From: Endozoicomonas sp. 4G
Lineage (GTDB): Bacteria; Pseudomonadota; Gammaproteobacteria; Pseudomonadales; Endozoicomonadaceae
Direction: 5' to 3'
Assembly (NCBI RefSeq): GCF_023822025.1
Contig: NZ_CP082909.1
Coordinates: 2,036,001 to 2,100,000, forward strand
Length of the DNA: 64,000 nt
This document shows positions 35,883 to 44,292 of this stretch, in pieces. The notes below the pieces were generated by a model. That model made no database searches, was not told the origin of the DNA, and worked only from the letters and a program-made list of their open reading frames with translations. Each line of letters opens with the position of its first letter. Position 1 is the first letter of the stretch. The position numbers were made by a program, and so were the translations under genes.

Positions 35883-37054
35883 TAGAGTTTTGGTGCATTG
35901 AGTCTGTCATGCAATTTGGCAAAACCAACCCGATCGTTGGTTTTATCGAAAACGGTGTAAAACGCTCTCATGAATGCATAACCTAAAATCCAAAATGGCT
36001 CATCTGAACCGGTAATCCCAGCAAGACATTCAACCATTCCAAAGTAGTTTTTCTTTTTGACTATATAAAATGGTGGGGGAACCTCATAGATATGGCCATC
36101 AATAGAAAACTTCAGAGAAGGGAGCTGGCTGACATTTGAACAATCTGGTTTCACATCAAGAGATTGAAGAATGGATTCCACATCTCTCTTTGGACCTAGA
36201 ATAAAGGATGCCCCTGAATCAACACTGGCTTTGCACTGTCCTGGTTGACAGCTTAAGGTAATATTTTTTTCTCCAACTGAGATGCTGTCAAAAGAAATAA
36301 TGTAAGAATAAATGCCCTTAGGATGTTTATCATCGAGCGAGGTCAGTTCGTGCCAGGATATAGGGCCCTGATAATAGGAAGGGTCGGGTTCACCAATAAT
36401 CATAACACTGCCGCCCTTGCTTGGTGTATTGGACAAGTAGAACGAAAAAATAGCCTTATCGATCAAACCCTGTTGTACGGCATTATCTAGCCATGGAGTG
36501 GCTTTACTACCACCTGCCCCCTTATAAGCCAAGCCAAAAATGCCATCGTGCCGGCTTTTACGGAAATCATTTGAAACAGCGTTGGCTACACCAAATCTCT
36601 GAGATGCTACCTTTATGCCTCCGATGGTAATGTCATCATAACCGATAAGACCAGATACTTCGCCTGTGACGTACACAACTTTCAGGATGTTTCTAGTGTA
36701 TTTAAATGAGCTGCTGCTTTGCGGATCAAAGCGGTTTTTGTTAGAGCAGTTGGCAGAGATGCATGTTGTACCGGGAATCCAGATATCACTGGAACCAGTA
36801 TCGAAAACAACTTTAAATACCTGATTTTCAGATCCAATGTTTAATTCACCGTAATACTGCATATTACCCAAGTTTTGTAATGATATCTCTCCCTTAGGAA
36901 TTTCTTGATTATATATATTCATATGGAATCGTTTACCAGGAATGCTGTTGCTGGTCACTGGATAAGGGTTAAAAACAGAAGGTTCTGCAAAAGCCGCTGA
37001 AACAGATAGAGAAAAAACACATACAAAAATATTTTTTAAAAAGATGTTGCTCAT
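35882..37054 (-). CDS. Secreted pepsin-like aspartic protease (family A1)
   Basis: 390 residues; endopeptidase with two catalytic aspartates. Start ATG has GAGG 7 nt upstream. Signal peptide MSNIFLKNIFVCVFSLSVSAAFA. Active-site motifs: Asp85 in VFDTGSS and Asp279 in SVDSGAS (DSG variant); flap Tyr128 in VVYVTG. All three disulfide pairs typical of pepsins can be matched: Cys98-Cys103, Cys269-Cys274, Cys305-Cys343. Residues 24-60 could be a short propeptide. Family A1 is common in eukaryotes and rare in bacteria (known in some Shewanella and relatives). It lies between two 167-bp direct repeats, which suggests acquisition by insertion. Confidence 0.94.
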   Translation of the reverse strand: MSNIFLKNIFVCVFSLSVSAAFAEPSVFNPYPVTSNSIPGKRFHMNIYNQEIPKGEISLQNLGNMQYYGELNIGSENQVFKVVFDTGSSDIWIPGTTCISANCSNKNRFDPQSSSSFKYTRNILKVVYVTGEVSGLIGYDDITIGGIKVASQRFGVANAVSNDFRKSRHDGIFGLAYKGAGGSKATPWLDNAVQQGLIDKAIFSFYLSNTPSKGGSVMIIGEPDPSYYQGPISWHELTSLDDKHPKGIYSYIISFDSISVGEKNITLSCQPGQCKASVDSGASFILGPKRDVESILQSLDVKPDCSNVSQLPSLKFSIDGHIYEVPPPFYIVKKKNYFGMVECLAGITGSDEPFWILGYAFMRAFYTVFDKTNDRVGFAKLHDRLNAPKL

Positions 37055-37282
37055 CGTTTTTCCTCAACTGGATACCCCGTACTTCTAGTACCCGAGGGCA
37101 TAAATGCGGGGAGGAATGTTGACTTGCTGGGGTCGCCCAGACCGTTAGAGCAAGCTGTAACAATAACCACCCACAGACCAATGGCACTGACTTAAGCCTT
37201 CACCCCCGAAATACCAAGGATTGCCCAAGGAGAAAAAACGACTATAAAAAGTCATAGGTATTAACTTCCCCCTGAGCAAACC
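37055..37282. other. Non-coding stretch with possible mobile-element debris
   Basis: 228 bp without a convincing gene. On the plus strand a short frame (about 37120-37197) reads DLLGSPRPLEQAVTITTHRP and stops; it looks like a C-terminal remnant of a transposase-type ORF, but I cannot name it. A small GTACT-TCT-AGTAC hairpin lies at about 37079-37091. The protease ribosome-binding site is at the left end. Confidence 0.35.
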
Positions 37283-37486
37283 ATGAACAAGTTTAGTCCA
37301 GAATATCTCAGTCTCGCTGACGAATTACTCAGCCAATATGCATTGACCCAAGACGATCAGCTTTCAGGCATTCTTACCAAAGAGAACCTTCCCCTCGTTC
37401 CCACACTCTGCGTGGGAATGCATACCTCACCTGACAAATTGGTACGGCATTTCAAACTTATTGAAGTGACGTACTCGCGCAGTTAA
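37283..37486 (+). CDS. Small hypothetical ORF interrupted by the palindromic repeat
   Basis: 67 residues. The first 36 (MNKFSPEYLSLADELLSQYA...) look like ordinary helical protein sequence. The rest is read through the 35-bp palindromic repeat and its 3' flank and is unlikely to be native. There is no ribosome-binding site. It is probably the start of a gene cut by the repeat. Confidence 0.3.
   Translation: MNKFSPEYLSLADELLSQYALTQDDQLSGILTKENLPLVPTLCVGMHTSPDKLVRHFKLIEVTYSRS
37391..37425. repeat. Palindromic repeat copy 2, empty intron target site
   Basis: Same stem-loop as at 31959-31993 (one central base differs) and followed by the same CTCACCTGAC, but without the intron between GCATAC and CTCACC. 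It is thus the unoccupied form of the intron target. Confidence 0.88.
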
Positions 37487-37506
37487 AACATTCGACCGTC
37501 CACTGC

Positions 37507-37524
37507 CAGTCATCAAATTATCAT
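37507..37524 (+). promoter_or_regulatory. Possible Pho box upstream of lipoprotein/phospholipase C
   Basis: CAGTCAT-CAAA-TTATCAT resembles two CTGTCAT repeats separated by 4 bp (six and five of seven bases match). Phosphocholine phospholipases of Pseudomonas are known to be phosphate-regulated, which makes the site plausible. No clear -10 follows at the expected distance. Confidence 0.25.
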
Positions 37525-37675
37525 CAAACTGAAACCCTTCTTACATCACTCTGACTTATTTCTTTCATAGCATGTGTTCGCGAAAAATAGCCCACGAGAA
37601 ACGGGAGCACGTGTGAAAGTTCTGAGTTTGATACCGGTGATTGTTTTTTCACTATTGCTGAGTGGTTGCGAGGAT
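37508..37675 (+). repeat. 168-bp direct repeat, copy 2 (intact parent)
   Basis: Contains the upstream region and first 21 codons of the lipoprotein gene with an intact frame, so it is likely the original and 35716-35882 the copy. The two flank the protease, the small ORF and the second palindromic repeat. Confidence 0.93.
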
Positions 37676-37735
37676 GAAACAGAGTCCAACGGCGACCCGA
37701 TTAAAACAAGTGAATATCACTGCCCAGTTGAATAA
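37613..37735 (+). CDS. Small lipoprotein
   Basis: 40 residues from a GTG start with GGGAG 5 nt upstream. MKVLSLIPVIVFSLLLSGCEDE has a basic residue, a hydrophobic core and a good lipobox (LSGC), so it should be lipid-modified at Cys19. The mature part has only about 22 residues (acidic, then DPIKTSEYHCPVE). It ends 22 bp before the phospholipase gene and is probably in one operon with it. Function unknown. Confidence 0.7.
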   Translation: MKVLSLIPVIVFSLLLSGCEDETESNGDPIKTSEYHCPVE

Positions 37736-37757
37736 ATCGTAAAGGGAAGTATTTATT

Positions 37758-39884
37758 ATGAAAACTTCGTTGAGTCGTCGTAAGTTTTTAAAGGCGTCAG
37801 GTGTAGGTTTGACTGGTGCGACAGCTTCGGGGCTGTTTCCAGCTTCGATTGCCAAGGCTTTAGCCATTCCGGCAAATAATGTTCATGGCAACATCAATGA
37901 TGTTGAGCATGTGGTTATTCTGATGCAGGAAAACCGGGCTTTTGACAACTATTTTGGAAAGTTGGCCGGGGTTCGTGGTTTTGCTGATCGTCATCCTATT
38001 CCTACGGTGTATGGTGATGTCTGGCAACAAAAATACGAAAAGCGTCGGGATGAACGTATTATTTATCCCTACCATCTGGATGCGGATCAGGGTAATGCCC
38101 AGCGCGTGTATGGAACGCCACATACTTATCCGGATGCTCATGAAGCCTGGGATCAGGGACGCATGAGTGATTGGCCAACCTATAAGCAACAGCAGTCCAT
38201 GGGCTACTACACCGAGGCTGAATTACCTTTTCAGGTTGCTCTTGCTGATGCTTTTACTATCTGTGATGAATACTATTGCTCATTCCAGGGGGGGACTAAT
38301 CCTAACCGTCTCTATCATTGGACGGGTACTAACAATCACCCACTGGACCCTAACCCACCCGCCATTTTTAACGACTACGACAGTCTGGGTCCATCCAGTG
38401 AAGGTTACACATGGACAACTTATCCGGAGCGTCTGGAGCAGGCAGGTGTTAGCTGGAAGGTTTATCAAAACTTACCTGATAATTATACGGATAACCCTCT
38501 GGCTGGCTTCAGGCAGTATCGTGAGGCCAACGAATTAAAAGGGAATGAATCCAATGGCGATCCTTATCCAACATGGACGGAAGAGGATAACAATATTAGC
38601 CCCTTACTGAAGGGCGTTGCCAATACCATGGACGACGGTGGCTTCTTAGCAAGCCTTAATGCGGATATCGCCAATAAGACTTTACCACAGGTGTCGTGGA
38701 TTGTAGCGCCAGCGGCCTATTCTGAACATCCGGGGCCATCATCACCCGTACAGGGAGGCTGGTATACTCAGGAAGTCCTGAATGCCTTAACCCGTGATGA
38801 GGATATCTGGAGTAAAACCGTACTGATCGTCAACTTTGATGAAAATGATGGTTTCTTTGACCATATGCCTCCACCTTGCCCACCTACTTTGAGCGAAGGT
38901 GCTTATCAAGGTGATAGTACGGTTGATACCACCGGGGAATATCATACCGATAATCAGCCTTATGGCCCGGGCCCAAGAGTTCCGGCGTTAATTATTTCGC
39001 CATGGAGCCGGGGCGGCTGGGTAAACTCACAGGTGTTCGATCATACGTCAGTGTTACAGTTCCTGGAAAAGCGGTTTGGAGTGATCGAAGAGAATATTTC
39101 GCCATTCCGCCGTGCGGTGTGTGGTGATTTAACATCGGCGTTTAATTTTGAAAACCCGAATGACGAGCCATTGCCACCACTGCCGGAAACGACCCGATGC
39201 GAAGCGGATGAGGTAAGAGCCGAGCAGGAACTACTGCCACAGGTTGAGCCACCGCTTGAAGATGACCAGCTGCCACCCGTGGCACCTGCCGGAGCCCGGC
39301 CATCAAGGGCGCTTCCTTATGAGTTGCACGTCAATGCCACGGTTGATGTTGACCAGTACACCGTTCTCCTGACGATGACCAACAGTGGTCAGCAGGGTGC
39401 GGTGATCCATGTCTATGATCAACTGAATCTGGATGCGATACCCCGCCGGTTTGTCATCGGTGCCGGGGATACCGTTCGGGCAACATGGGTAGTATCCCTT
39501 CAGGACAACAAGTATGACTTGTGGGTGCTCTCTGCCAACGGTTTCCATCGTCAGTTTAAGGGAACCTGCAAGCACGAGCATAATCAGGAAGTCTCTGTAT
39601 GCTACGGCGTCAACAAGGAAACGCCATCGGTTCTGGTCAGGCTGGAAAATAATGGCGATTCAGAGAAACAGGTGACTGTGGACTTTTCTGCCTACCAGCC
39701 AGGCTACCAGAAAACCGTTACCCTTGAAGCGGGCGGAAAAACCGCTGTCGAGCAGTTTATTAAACCCGCATCCAATTGGTACGACCTGGTGGTAAGGGAT
39801 GAAAGCGGTGATATGTTCAGGCGCTATTGTGGCAGGGTTGAAAATGGGACGCACGGCTATTCCGATCCTTTGATGGGTGAATAA
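37758..39884 (+). CDS. Phosphocholine-type phospholipase C, Tat-exported
   Basis: 708 residues; hydrolyses phospholipids such as phosphatidylcholine or sphingomyelin to release the phosphorylated head group, outside the cytoplasm. The start ATG follows AAGGGAAG. A twin-arginine signal (SRRKFLK, Arg7-Arg8) with AKA-type cleavage is at the N-terminus. The phosphoesterase domain shows EHVVILMQENRAFDNYFG (about 50-67), VNFDENDGFFDHMPPPCPP and PRVPALIISPWSRGG. Two C-terminal beta domains of the DUF756 type follow (about 515-600 and 610-700), as in the PlcH/PlcN family. A hairpin terminator lies directly after the gene. Confidence 0.93.
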   Translation: MKTSLSRRKFLKASGVGLTGATASGLFPASIAKALAIPANNVHGNINDVEHVVILMQENRAFDNYFGKLAGVRGFADRHPIPTVYGDVWQQKYEKRRDERIIYPYHLDADQGNAQRVYGTPHTYPDAHEAWDQGRMSDWPTYKQQQSMGYYTEAELPFQVALADAFTICDEYYCSFQGGTNPNRLYHWTGTNNHPLDPNPPAIFNDYDSLGPSSEGYTWTTYPERLEQAGVSWKVYQNLPDNYTDNPLAGFRQYREANELKGNESNGDPYPTWTEEDNNISPLLKGVANTMDDGGFLASLNADIANKTLPQVSWIVAPAAYSEHPGPSSPVQGGWYTQEVLNALTRDEDIWSKTVLIVNFDENDGFFDHMPPPCPPTLSEGAYQGDSTVDTTGEYHTDNQPYGPGPRVPALIISPWSRGGWVNSQVFDHTSVLQFLEKRFGVIEENISPFRRAVCGDLTSAFNFENPNDEPLPPLPETTRCEADEVRAEQELLPQVEPPLEDDQLPPVAPAGARPSRALPYELHVNATVDVDQYTVLLTMTNSGQQGAVIHVYDQLNLDAIPRRFVIGAGDTVRATWVVSLQDNKYDLWVLSANGFHRQFKGTCKHEHNQEVSVCYGVNKETPSVLVRLENNGDSEKQVTVDFSAYQPGYQKTVTLEAGGKTAVEQFIKPASNWYDLVVRDESGDMFRRYCGRVENGTHGYSDPLMGE

Positions 39885-39899
39885 AACCATTGGCCAGAG

Positions 39900-39929
39900 A
39901 GGTTACCGATGGGTAACCTTTCTTTTCTT
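39900..39929 (+). terminator. Rho-independent terminator of the phospholipase C gene
   Basis: AGGTTACC-GATG-GGTAACCT, an 8-bp perfect stem with a 4-nt loop followed by TTCTTTTCTT, starts 15 bp after the stop codon. On the minus strand the same bases encode the last residues of the zinc-finger gene R1. Confidence 0.85.
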
Positions 39930-41405
39930 GTTAGATGGCGGCTGGTCATACGCTTTTCTCTTGGGTCGTTGGTCAGCGGGCAGGTGGGTCTGTTTGTGCC
40001 TTTTCAGAGAGCGCGGGGTGTCGGTGCTGTAGCTGCAGCCCTCATAGTCACACTGGTGTACCTTGGGTTTCCTGGGTCTCTGGTCAGCAGGCAGGTGGGT
40101 CTGTTTGTGTCTTTTCATATCGTACGAAGCTTCGGTGCTGTGGCTGCAGCCCTCATAGTCACACTGGTGCACCTTGGGCCTCTGGTCGGCAGGCAGGTGG
40201 ATCCGTTTGTGCTTTTTCAGATGGCCCATATGACTGGTGCTGTAGTTACAGCCCTCATGGTCACACTGGCATGATTCGGGTCTCTGGTCGGCAGGCAGGT
40301 GGATCTGTTTGTGCTCTTTCAGATAGCTCTTCTGGTTGCTGCTGAAGTTGCAGCCCTCATGGTCACACTGGTGCCTCCTGGGTCTCTGGTCGGCAGGCAG
40401 GTGGGTCTGTTTGTGCCTTCTCAGATTGCCCTTCTGGTCGCTGCTGTAGTTGCAGCCTTCACGGTCACACCGGTGCACATTGGGTCTCTTGGGCCTCTTG
40501 GGTCTTTGGTCGGCCGGTAGGTGGGTCTGTTTGTGCTTTTTCAGATAGCACGAGCGCGCGGTGCTGTAGTTGCAGCCTTCATGGTCACACCGGTGCTTCT
40601 TGAGTCTTTGGTCGGCAGGCAGGTGGATCTGTTTGTGATTTCTCAGATTACTCACATACTCAGTGCTGTAGTTGCAACCTTCATGGTCACACCGGTGCAT
40701 CTTGATCTTGAGTCTTTGGTCGGCAGGCAGGTGGGTATATTTGTGCTTTTTCAGATTACCCGCCAGATTGGAGCGGTAGTTGCAACCTTCATGGTCACAC
40801 CGGTGCGGCTTGGGTCTTTGATCGGCAGGCAGGTGGATCTGTTCGTGTATTTTCAGACGGCCCGTCTGGTTGGTGTTGTAAGCAGGTGAGGTGGTTTCCA
40901 AGTGGTTAACAGAGTCCGCTTCTGTCTCGTCTACCTCTGAATCAGTGAGTGTTTCACTGTCTGAAACGGGCTCCTGCTTAAACTTTTTCAGTATCACAGT
41001 CCCACAATACTGACTGATTTCAGTTGATGCTCGAAAAGGATTAAGTGTCGTATTTACATACTGAACATCAGAGTCGGCATCAGCTTCGTCCTCATTTGAA
41101 CGGTCATCGCCGTTTTTATCAGGGGTGCTGCTGTCTTCACTGCCACTGTCTTCGCTGTCGGCACTATCATCAGAGGCTGCCGTACTGTAGACCTTAGCTT
41201 TGAAGCCGGTGGCAGGAAAGACGCCTGTGGCAGGGGAAAAGCAATACTCAATGGCCTCACTCTCTTCACTTTCGTCAAGTAGAAGCCATATCTGGGTGGG
41301 CTGATTGAAGAGCAAAGGCATGCTCTTTTCCTGAGCGTGGCCATTAGAGCTATGTACAGAAAAGGCCATGGCCAAGGTCAAAATCAATGGTTTTTTGAAT
41401 AGCAA
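39903..41405 (-). CDS. Secreted C2H2 zinc-finger protein R1 (array edge)
   Basis: 500 residues. MLFKKP signal peptide (SSNGHAQEK), then a deletion joining MPLLFNQPTQI to ESEAIEYCFSPATGV, so WWELKQEP and VCFGDD are absent. Two PATG units, an acidic tract and a second motif with Phe in the first place (FKQEPVSDSE). The half finger is NTNQTGRLKIHEQIH. Eight fingers lie at residues 203-474. The C-terminus SNKKRKVTHR replaces the family's NKKRKKxDQE; the last codons and stop fall inside the phospholipase terminator hairpin. The tail still has KKRKV. Confidence 0.92.
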   Translation of the reverse strand: MLFKKPLILTLAMAFSVHSSNGHAQEKSMPLLFNQPTQIWLLLDESEESEAIEYCFSPATGVFPATGFKAKVYSTAASDDSADSEDSGSEDSSTPDKNGDDRSNEDEADADSDVQYVNTTLNPFRASTEISQYCGTVILKKFKQEPVSDSETLTDSEVDETEADSVNHLETTSPAYNTNQTGRLKIHEQIHLPADQRPKPHRCDHEGCNYRSNLAGNLKKHKYTHLPADQRLKIKMHRCDHEGCNYSTEYVSNLRNHKQIHLPADQRLKKHRCDHEGCNYSTARSCYLKKHKQTHLPADQRPKRPKRPNVHRCDREGCNYSSDQKGNLRRHKQTHLPADQRPRRHQCDHEGCNFSSNQKSYLKEHKQIHLPADQRPESCQCDHEGCNYSTSHMGHLKKHKRIHLPADQRPKVHQCDYEGCSHSTEASYDMKRHKQTHLPADQRPRKPKVHQCDYEGCSYSTDTPRSLKRHKQTHLPADQRPKRKAYDQPPSNKKRKVTHR

Positions 41406-41427
41406 GACCTGAGTTCCCAGTCGTTGA

Positions 41428-41456
41428 ACTGTTTAGTGCGAAATCAGGTTAGTCAA
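41428..41456 (-). promoter_or_regulatory. Promoter-like TTGACT-N17-AACAGT of R1
   Basis: Minus-strand copy of the array promoter element: AGTCAA at 41451-41456 and ACTGTT at 41428-41433 (plus-strand letters), 17 bp apart, 22 bp before the TTG start. Confidence 0.5.
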
Positions 41457-41505
41457 AAATCTGGAGAGAGGTTCGAGGTTTCTTTGAGATGGGTTGTGAG
41501 GCGGA

Positions 41506-42705
41506 TCATTCTTGATCAATCTTCTTTCTTTTCTTGTTAAATAGCGGCTGGTCATGCGCTTTTCTCTTGAGTTTCTGGTTGGCAAACAGATGGCTCTGTT
41601 GGTGCGTTTTCAAATTACCCGTGTGATAAGTGCTGTAGTTGCAGTCCTCATGGTCACACTGGAACTTGGCTCTCTGGTTGGCAGGCAGGTGGGTCTCTTT
41701 GTGCCTTTTCAGGTTGCCTGACTTGCTGGTGCTGTAGTTGCAGCCTTCATGGAGACACCGGTGCACCTTGTGTTTCTGGTCGACAGGCAGGTGGGTCTTT
41801 TTGTGCTCTTTCAGATAGCTCTTGTGGCAGGTGCTGTAGTTGCAGCCTTCATGGACACACTGGTGCACTTTAGGTCTCTGGTCATCAGGCAGGTGGGTTA
41901 GTTTGTGCGTTTTCAGATTGAACGCCCGGGCGGCGCTGTAGTTGCAGCCTTTATAGTCACACTTATGCGCCCTGGTTCTTTGGTCGGCAGGCAGGTGGGT
42001 CTGTTTGTGCCTTTTCAGATTGCACGACTTTCTGGTGCTGTAGTTGCAGCCTTCATGGAGACACTGGTGCACCTTGTGTTTCCGGTTGGCAGGGAGGTGG
42101 GTCTCTTTGTGCGTTTTTAGGGTGGCTATTTCACTGTCTGAATCGGGCTCTTGCTTAATCTTTTTCTGTTTCAGAGCTGCACAATACTGACTGATTTCAT
42201 TTGATACTCGAAAAGGATTAAGTGTCGTATTTACATACTGAACATCAGGGTCGGCTTTAGCTTCGTCTTCATTTGAACGGTTGTCGCCGTTTTTATCAGA
42301 GGTGCTGCTGTCTTCACTGCCACTGTCTTCGCTGTTGGCACTATCATCAGAGGCTGCTCTGCTGTAAGCCTTAGCTTCGACGCCGGTGGCAGGAGAAACG
42401 CCTGTAGCAGGAGAAAAGCAATAGCGAATGTCTGGCTTTAAGAGGATGTCATCATCGAGGCAAACTCGTGGCGTGTCACTGTCGTTTGCCTCGGGTTCTT
42501 GCTCCAACTCCCACCATTCAATGGCCTCGCTCTCTTCTTCTTCGACCCGTGATAGGTCGGGGAAGGGCTTCGGGGTGTTGATAATTACCTTGCCGACAGC
42601 CAGGGCGAAGAGCAAAGGCATGCTCTTTTCCTGAGCGTGGCCATTAGAACTATTCACAGAAAAGGCCATGGTCAAGGTCAAAATTAATGGTTTCTTGGAT
42701 AGCAA
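41506..42705 (-). CDS. Secreted C2H2 zinc-finger protein R2
   Basis: 399 residues. Complete module order: signal peptide (GHAQEK), MPLLFALAVG, WWELEQEP (the lysine of the first motif is Glu, so it no longer fits the SUMO consensus), VCLDDDILLKP, two PATGV, an acidic tract and IKQEPDSDSE. The half finger is reduced to THKETHLPANRK. Five fingers at residues 215-372; fingers 1 and 4 begin CLHEGC and are near copies of each other. Tail: KRKAHDQPLFNKKRKK. Confidence 0.92.
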   Translation of the reverse strand: MLSKKPLILTLTMAFSVNSSNGHAQEKSMPLLFALAVGKVIINTPKPFPDLSRVEEEESEAIEWWELEQEPEANDSDTPRVCLDDDILLKPDIRYCFSPATGVSPATGVEAKAYSRAASDDSANSEDSGSEDSSTSDKNGDNRSNEDEAKADPDVQYVNTTLNPFRVSNEISQYCAALKQKKIKQEPDSDSEIATLKTHKETHLPANRKHKVHQCLHEGCNYSTRKSCNLKRHKQTHLPADQRTRAHKCDYKGCNYSAARAFNLKTHKLTHLPDDQRPKVHQCVHEGCNYSTCHKSYLKEHKKTHLPVDQKHKVHRCLHEGCNYSTSKSGNLKRHKETHLPANQRAKFQCDHEDCNYSTYHTGNLKTHQQSHLFANQKLKRKAHDQPLFNKKRKKIDQE

Positions 42706-42804
42706 GGCCTGAGTTCCCAGTCGTTGAAATGTTTATTGGGAAGTTAGGGTAGTCAAAATCTGGAGAGAGGTTCGAAGTTTCTTTGAGGTGGGTTGTGAGG
42801 CGGA

Positions 42805-44217
42805 TCACTCTTGATCACTCCTCTTTCTTTTTTGGCTAGATGACGGCAGATCATACGCTTTCCTTTTGCGTCTCTTGAGTTTCTGGTCAGCAGGCAGGTG
42901 TGTCTCTTTGTGTCTTTTCAGATTGCCCTTCCGGTCGGTGCTGTGGTTACAGCCCTCATGATCACACTGGTACATCCTGTTTCTCTGGTCGGCAGGCAGG
43001 TGGGTCTGTTTGTGCACTTTCAGATTATCCTCCCGGTCGGTGCGGTACTTGCAGCCCTTATGGTCACAGCGGTGCACCTTGGGTCTCTGGTCGGCAGGCA
43101 GGTGGGTCTGTTTGTGCGCTTTCAGATTACCCTTCCAGTCGGTGCTGTGGTTACAGCCCTCATGATCACACTGGTGCAGCTTGTGTCTCTGGTCGGCAGG
43201 CAGGTGGGTCTGTTTGTGCTTTTTCAGATGATCCTCCCGGTTGGTGCGGTACTCGCAGCCCTCATGGTCACAGTGGTGTGCCCTGGATCTCTGTCCAGCA
43301 GGGAGGTGGGTCTGTTTGTGCGCTTTCAGATTGCCCGTCCGGTCCGTGATGAAGTTGCAGCCCTCATGGTCACAGTGTTGCACCTTGGGTCTCTGGTCGA
43401 GAGGCAGGTGGGTCTGTTTGTGCACTTTCAGATGATCCGCCCGGTTGGCACTGTACTTGCAGCCCTTATGGTCACAGTGGTGCACCCTGGGTCTCTGGTC
43501 GGCAGGCAGGTGGGTCTGCCTGTGCTTTTTCAGATTGCCCGGCAGGTTGCTGCTGTAGTTGCATCCCTCATGGTTGCACGGGTGCACCTTGAGTTTCCCG
43601 GGTCTCCGGTCGACAGGCAGTCGGGGCTCTGGCACGGTGGGTATTTCCCTGCCTGAAATGGACTCCTGATCCATTATTTCCAGTCTCAGAGTCGCACAAT
43701 ACTGACTGATTTCGTTTAATGCCTGAAAAGGATCAGGTGCCTTATATACAGGTTGAACATCAGTTTTGTCTTCGTCAGAACAGTTGTCGCTGCTTTCATC
43801 AGAGGTACCGCTGTCTTCACTGTCACTGTCTTCGCTGTAGGCACTATCACCAGAGGCCGCCCGACGGTAAGACCATTCAATGGCCTCGTTCTCTTCTTCA
43901 ATATTCTCTTTTTCTGGTTCCTTAGGCCTTTTGTCGCTTCTCAAGCGAGCGAACATCAGACTTCCTCTTTGTTTGGCTGTTGTAATGATTTCCCGTTGCG
44001 GATCGTCAAAGAGGGGTAGGGCATTAGCCTCTCTGACGTAAACTCCTTCTGTGGATGAAACCTCAATAAAAGACTTCGGGGTGTTGATCAGTGCCTTGCC
44101 GACAGCCAGGGCGAAGAGCAAAGGCATGCTCTTTTCCTGAACGTGACCATTAGAACTATGCACAGAAAAGGCCATGGCCAGGATCAAAATCAAAATCAAT
44201 GGTTTTTTGGAGAGCAA
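42805..44217 (-). CDS. Secreted C2H2 zinc-finger protein R3
   Basis: 470 residues. Long signal peptide (LILILILAMAFSVHSSNGHVQEK) and a specific leader (TEGVYVREANALPLFDD) followed by half of the helical module (PQREIITTAKQRGSLMF). EAIEWSYRRAAS shows a deletion of both WWELKQEP and VCFGDD. The second motif is lost (IMDQESISGRE). The stretch before finger 1 is RLPVDRRPGKLKVHP. Seven fingers at residues 214-440; several have Lys after the second cysteine (GCKY). Tail: KRRKRKAYDLPSSSQKRKR. Its N-terminal 200 residues are nearly identical to R4. Confidence 0.92.
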   Translation of the reverse strand: MLSKKPLILILILAMAFSVHSSNGHVQEKSMPLLFALAVGKALINTPKSFIEVSSTEGVYVREANALPLFDDPQREIITTAKQRGSLMFARLRSDKRPKEPEKENIEEENEAIEWSYRRAASGDSAYSEDSDSEDSGTSDESSDNCSDEDKTDVQPVYKAPDPFQALNEISQYCATLRLEIMDQESISGREIPTVPEPRLPVDRRPGKLKVHPCNHEGCNYSSNLPGNLKKHRQTHLPADQRPRVHHCDHKGCKYSANRADHLKVHKQTHLPLDQRPKVQHCDHEGCNFITDRTGNLKAHKQTHLPAGQRSRAHHCDHEGCEYRTNREDHLKKHKQTHLPADQRHKLHQCDHEGCNHSTDWKGNLKAHKQTHLPADQRPKVHRCDHKGCKYRTDREDNLKVHKQTHLPADQRNRMYQCDHEGCNHSTDRKGNLKRHKETHLPADQKLKRRKRKAYDLPSSSQKRKRSDQE

Positions 44218-44292
44218 GACCTGAGTTCCCAGTCGTTGAACTGTTTACTGGTAAGTCAGGTTAGTCAAAATCTGGAGAGAGGTTCGAGGTTT

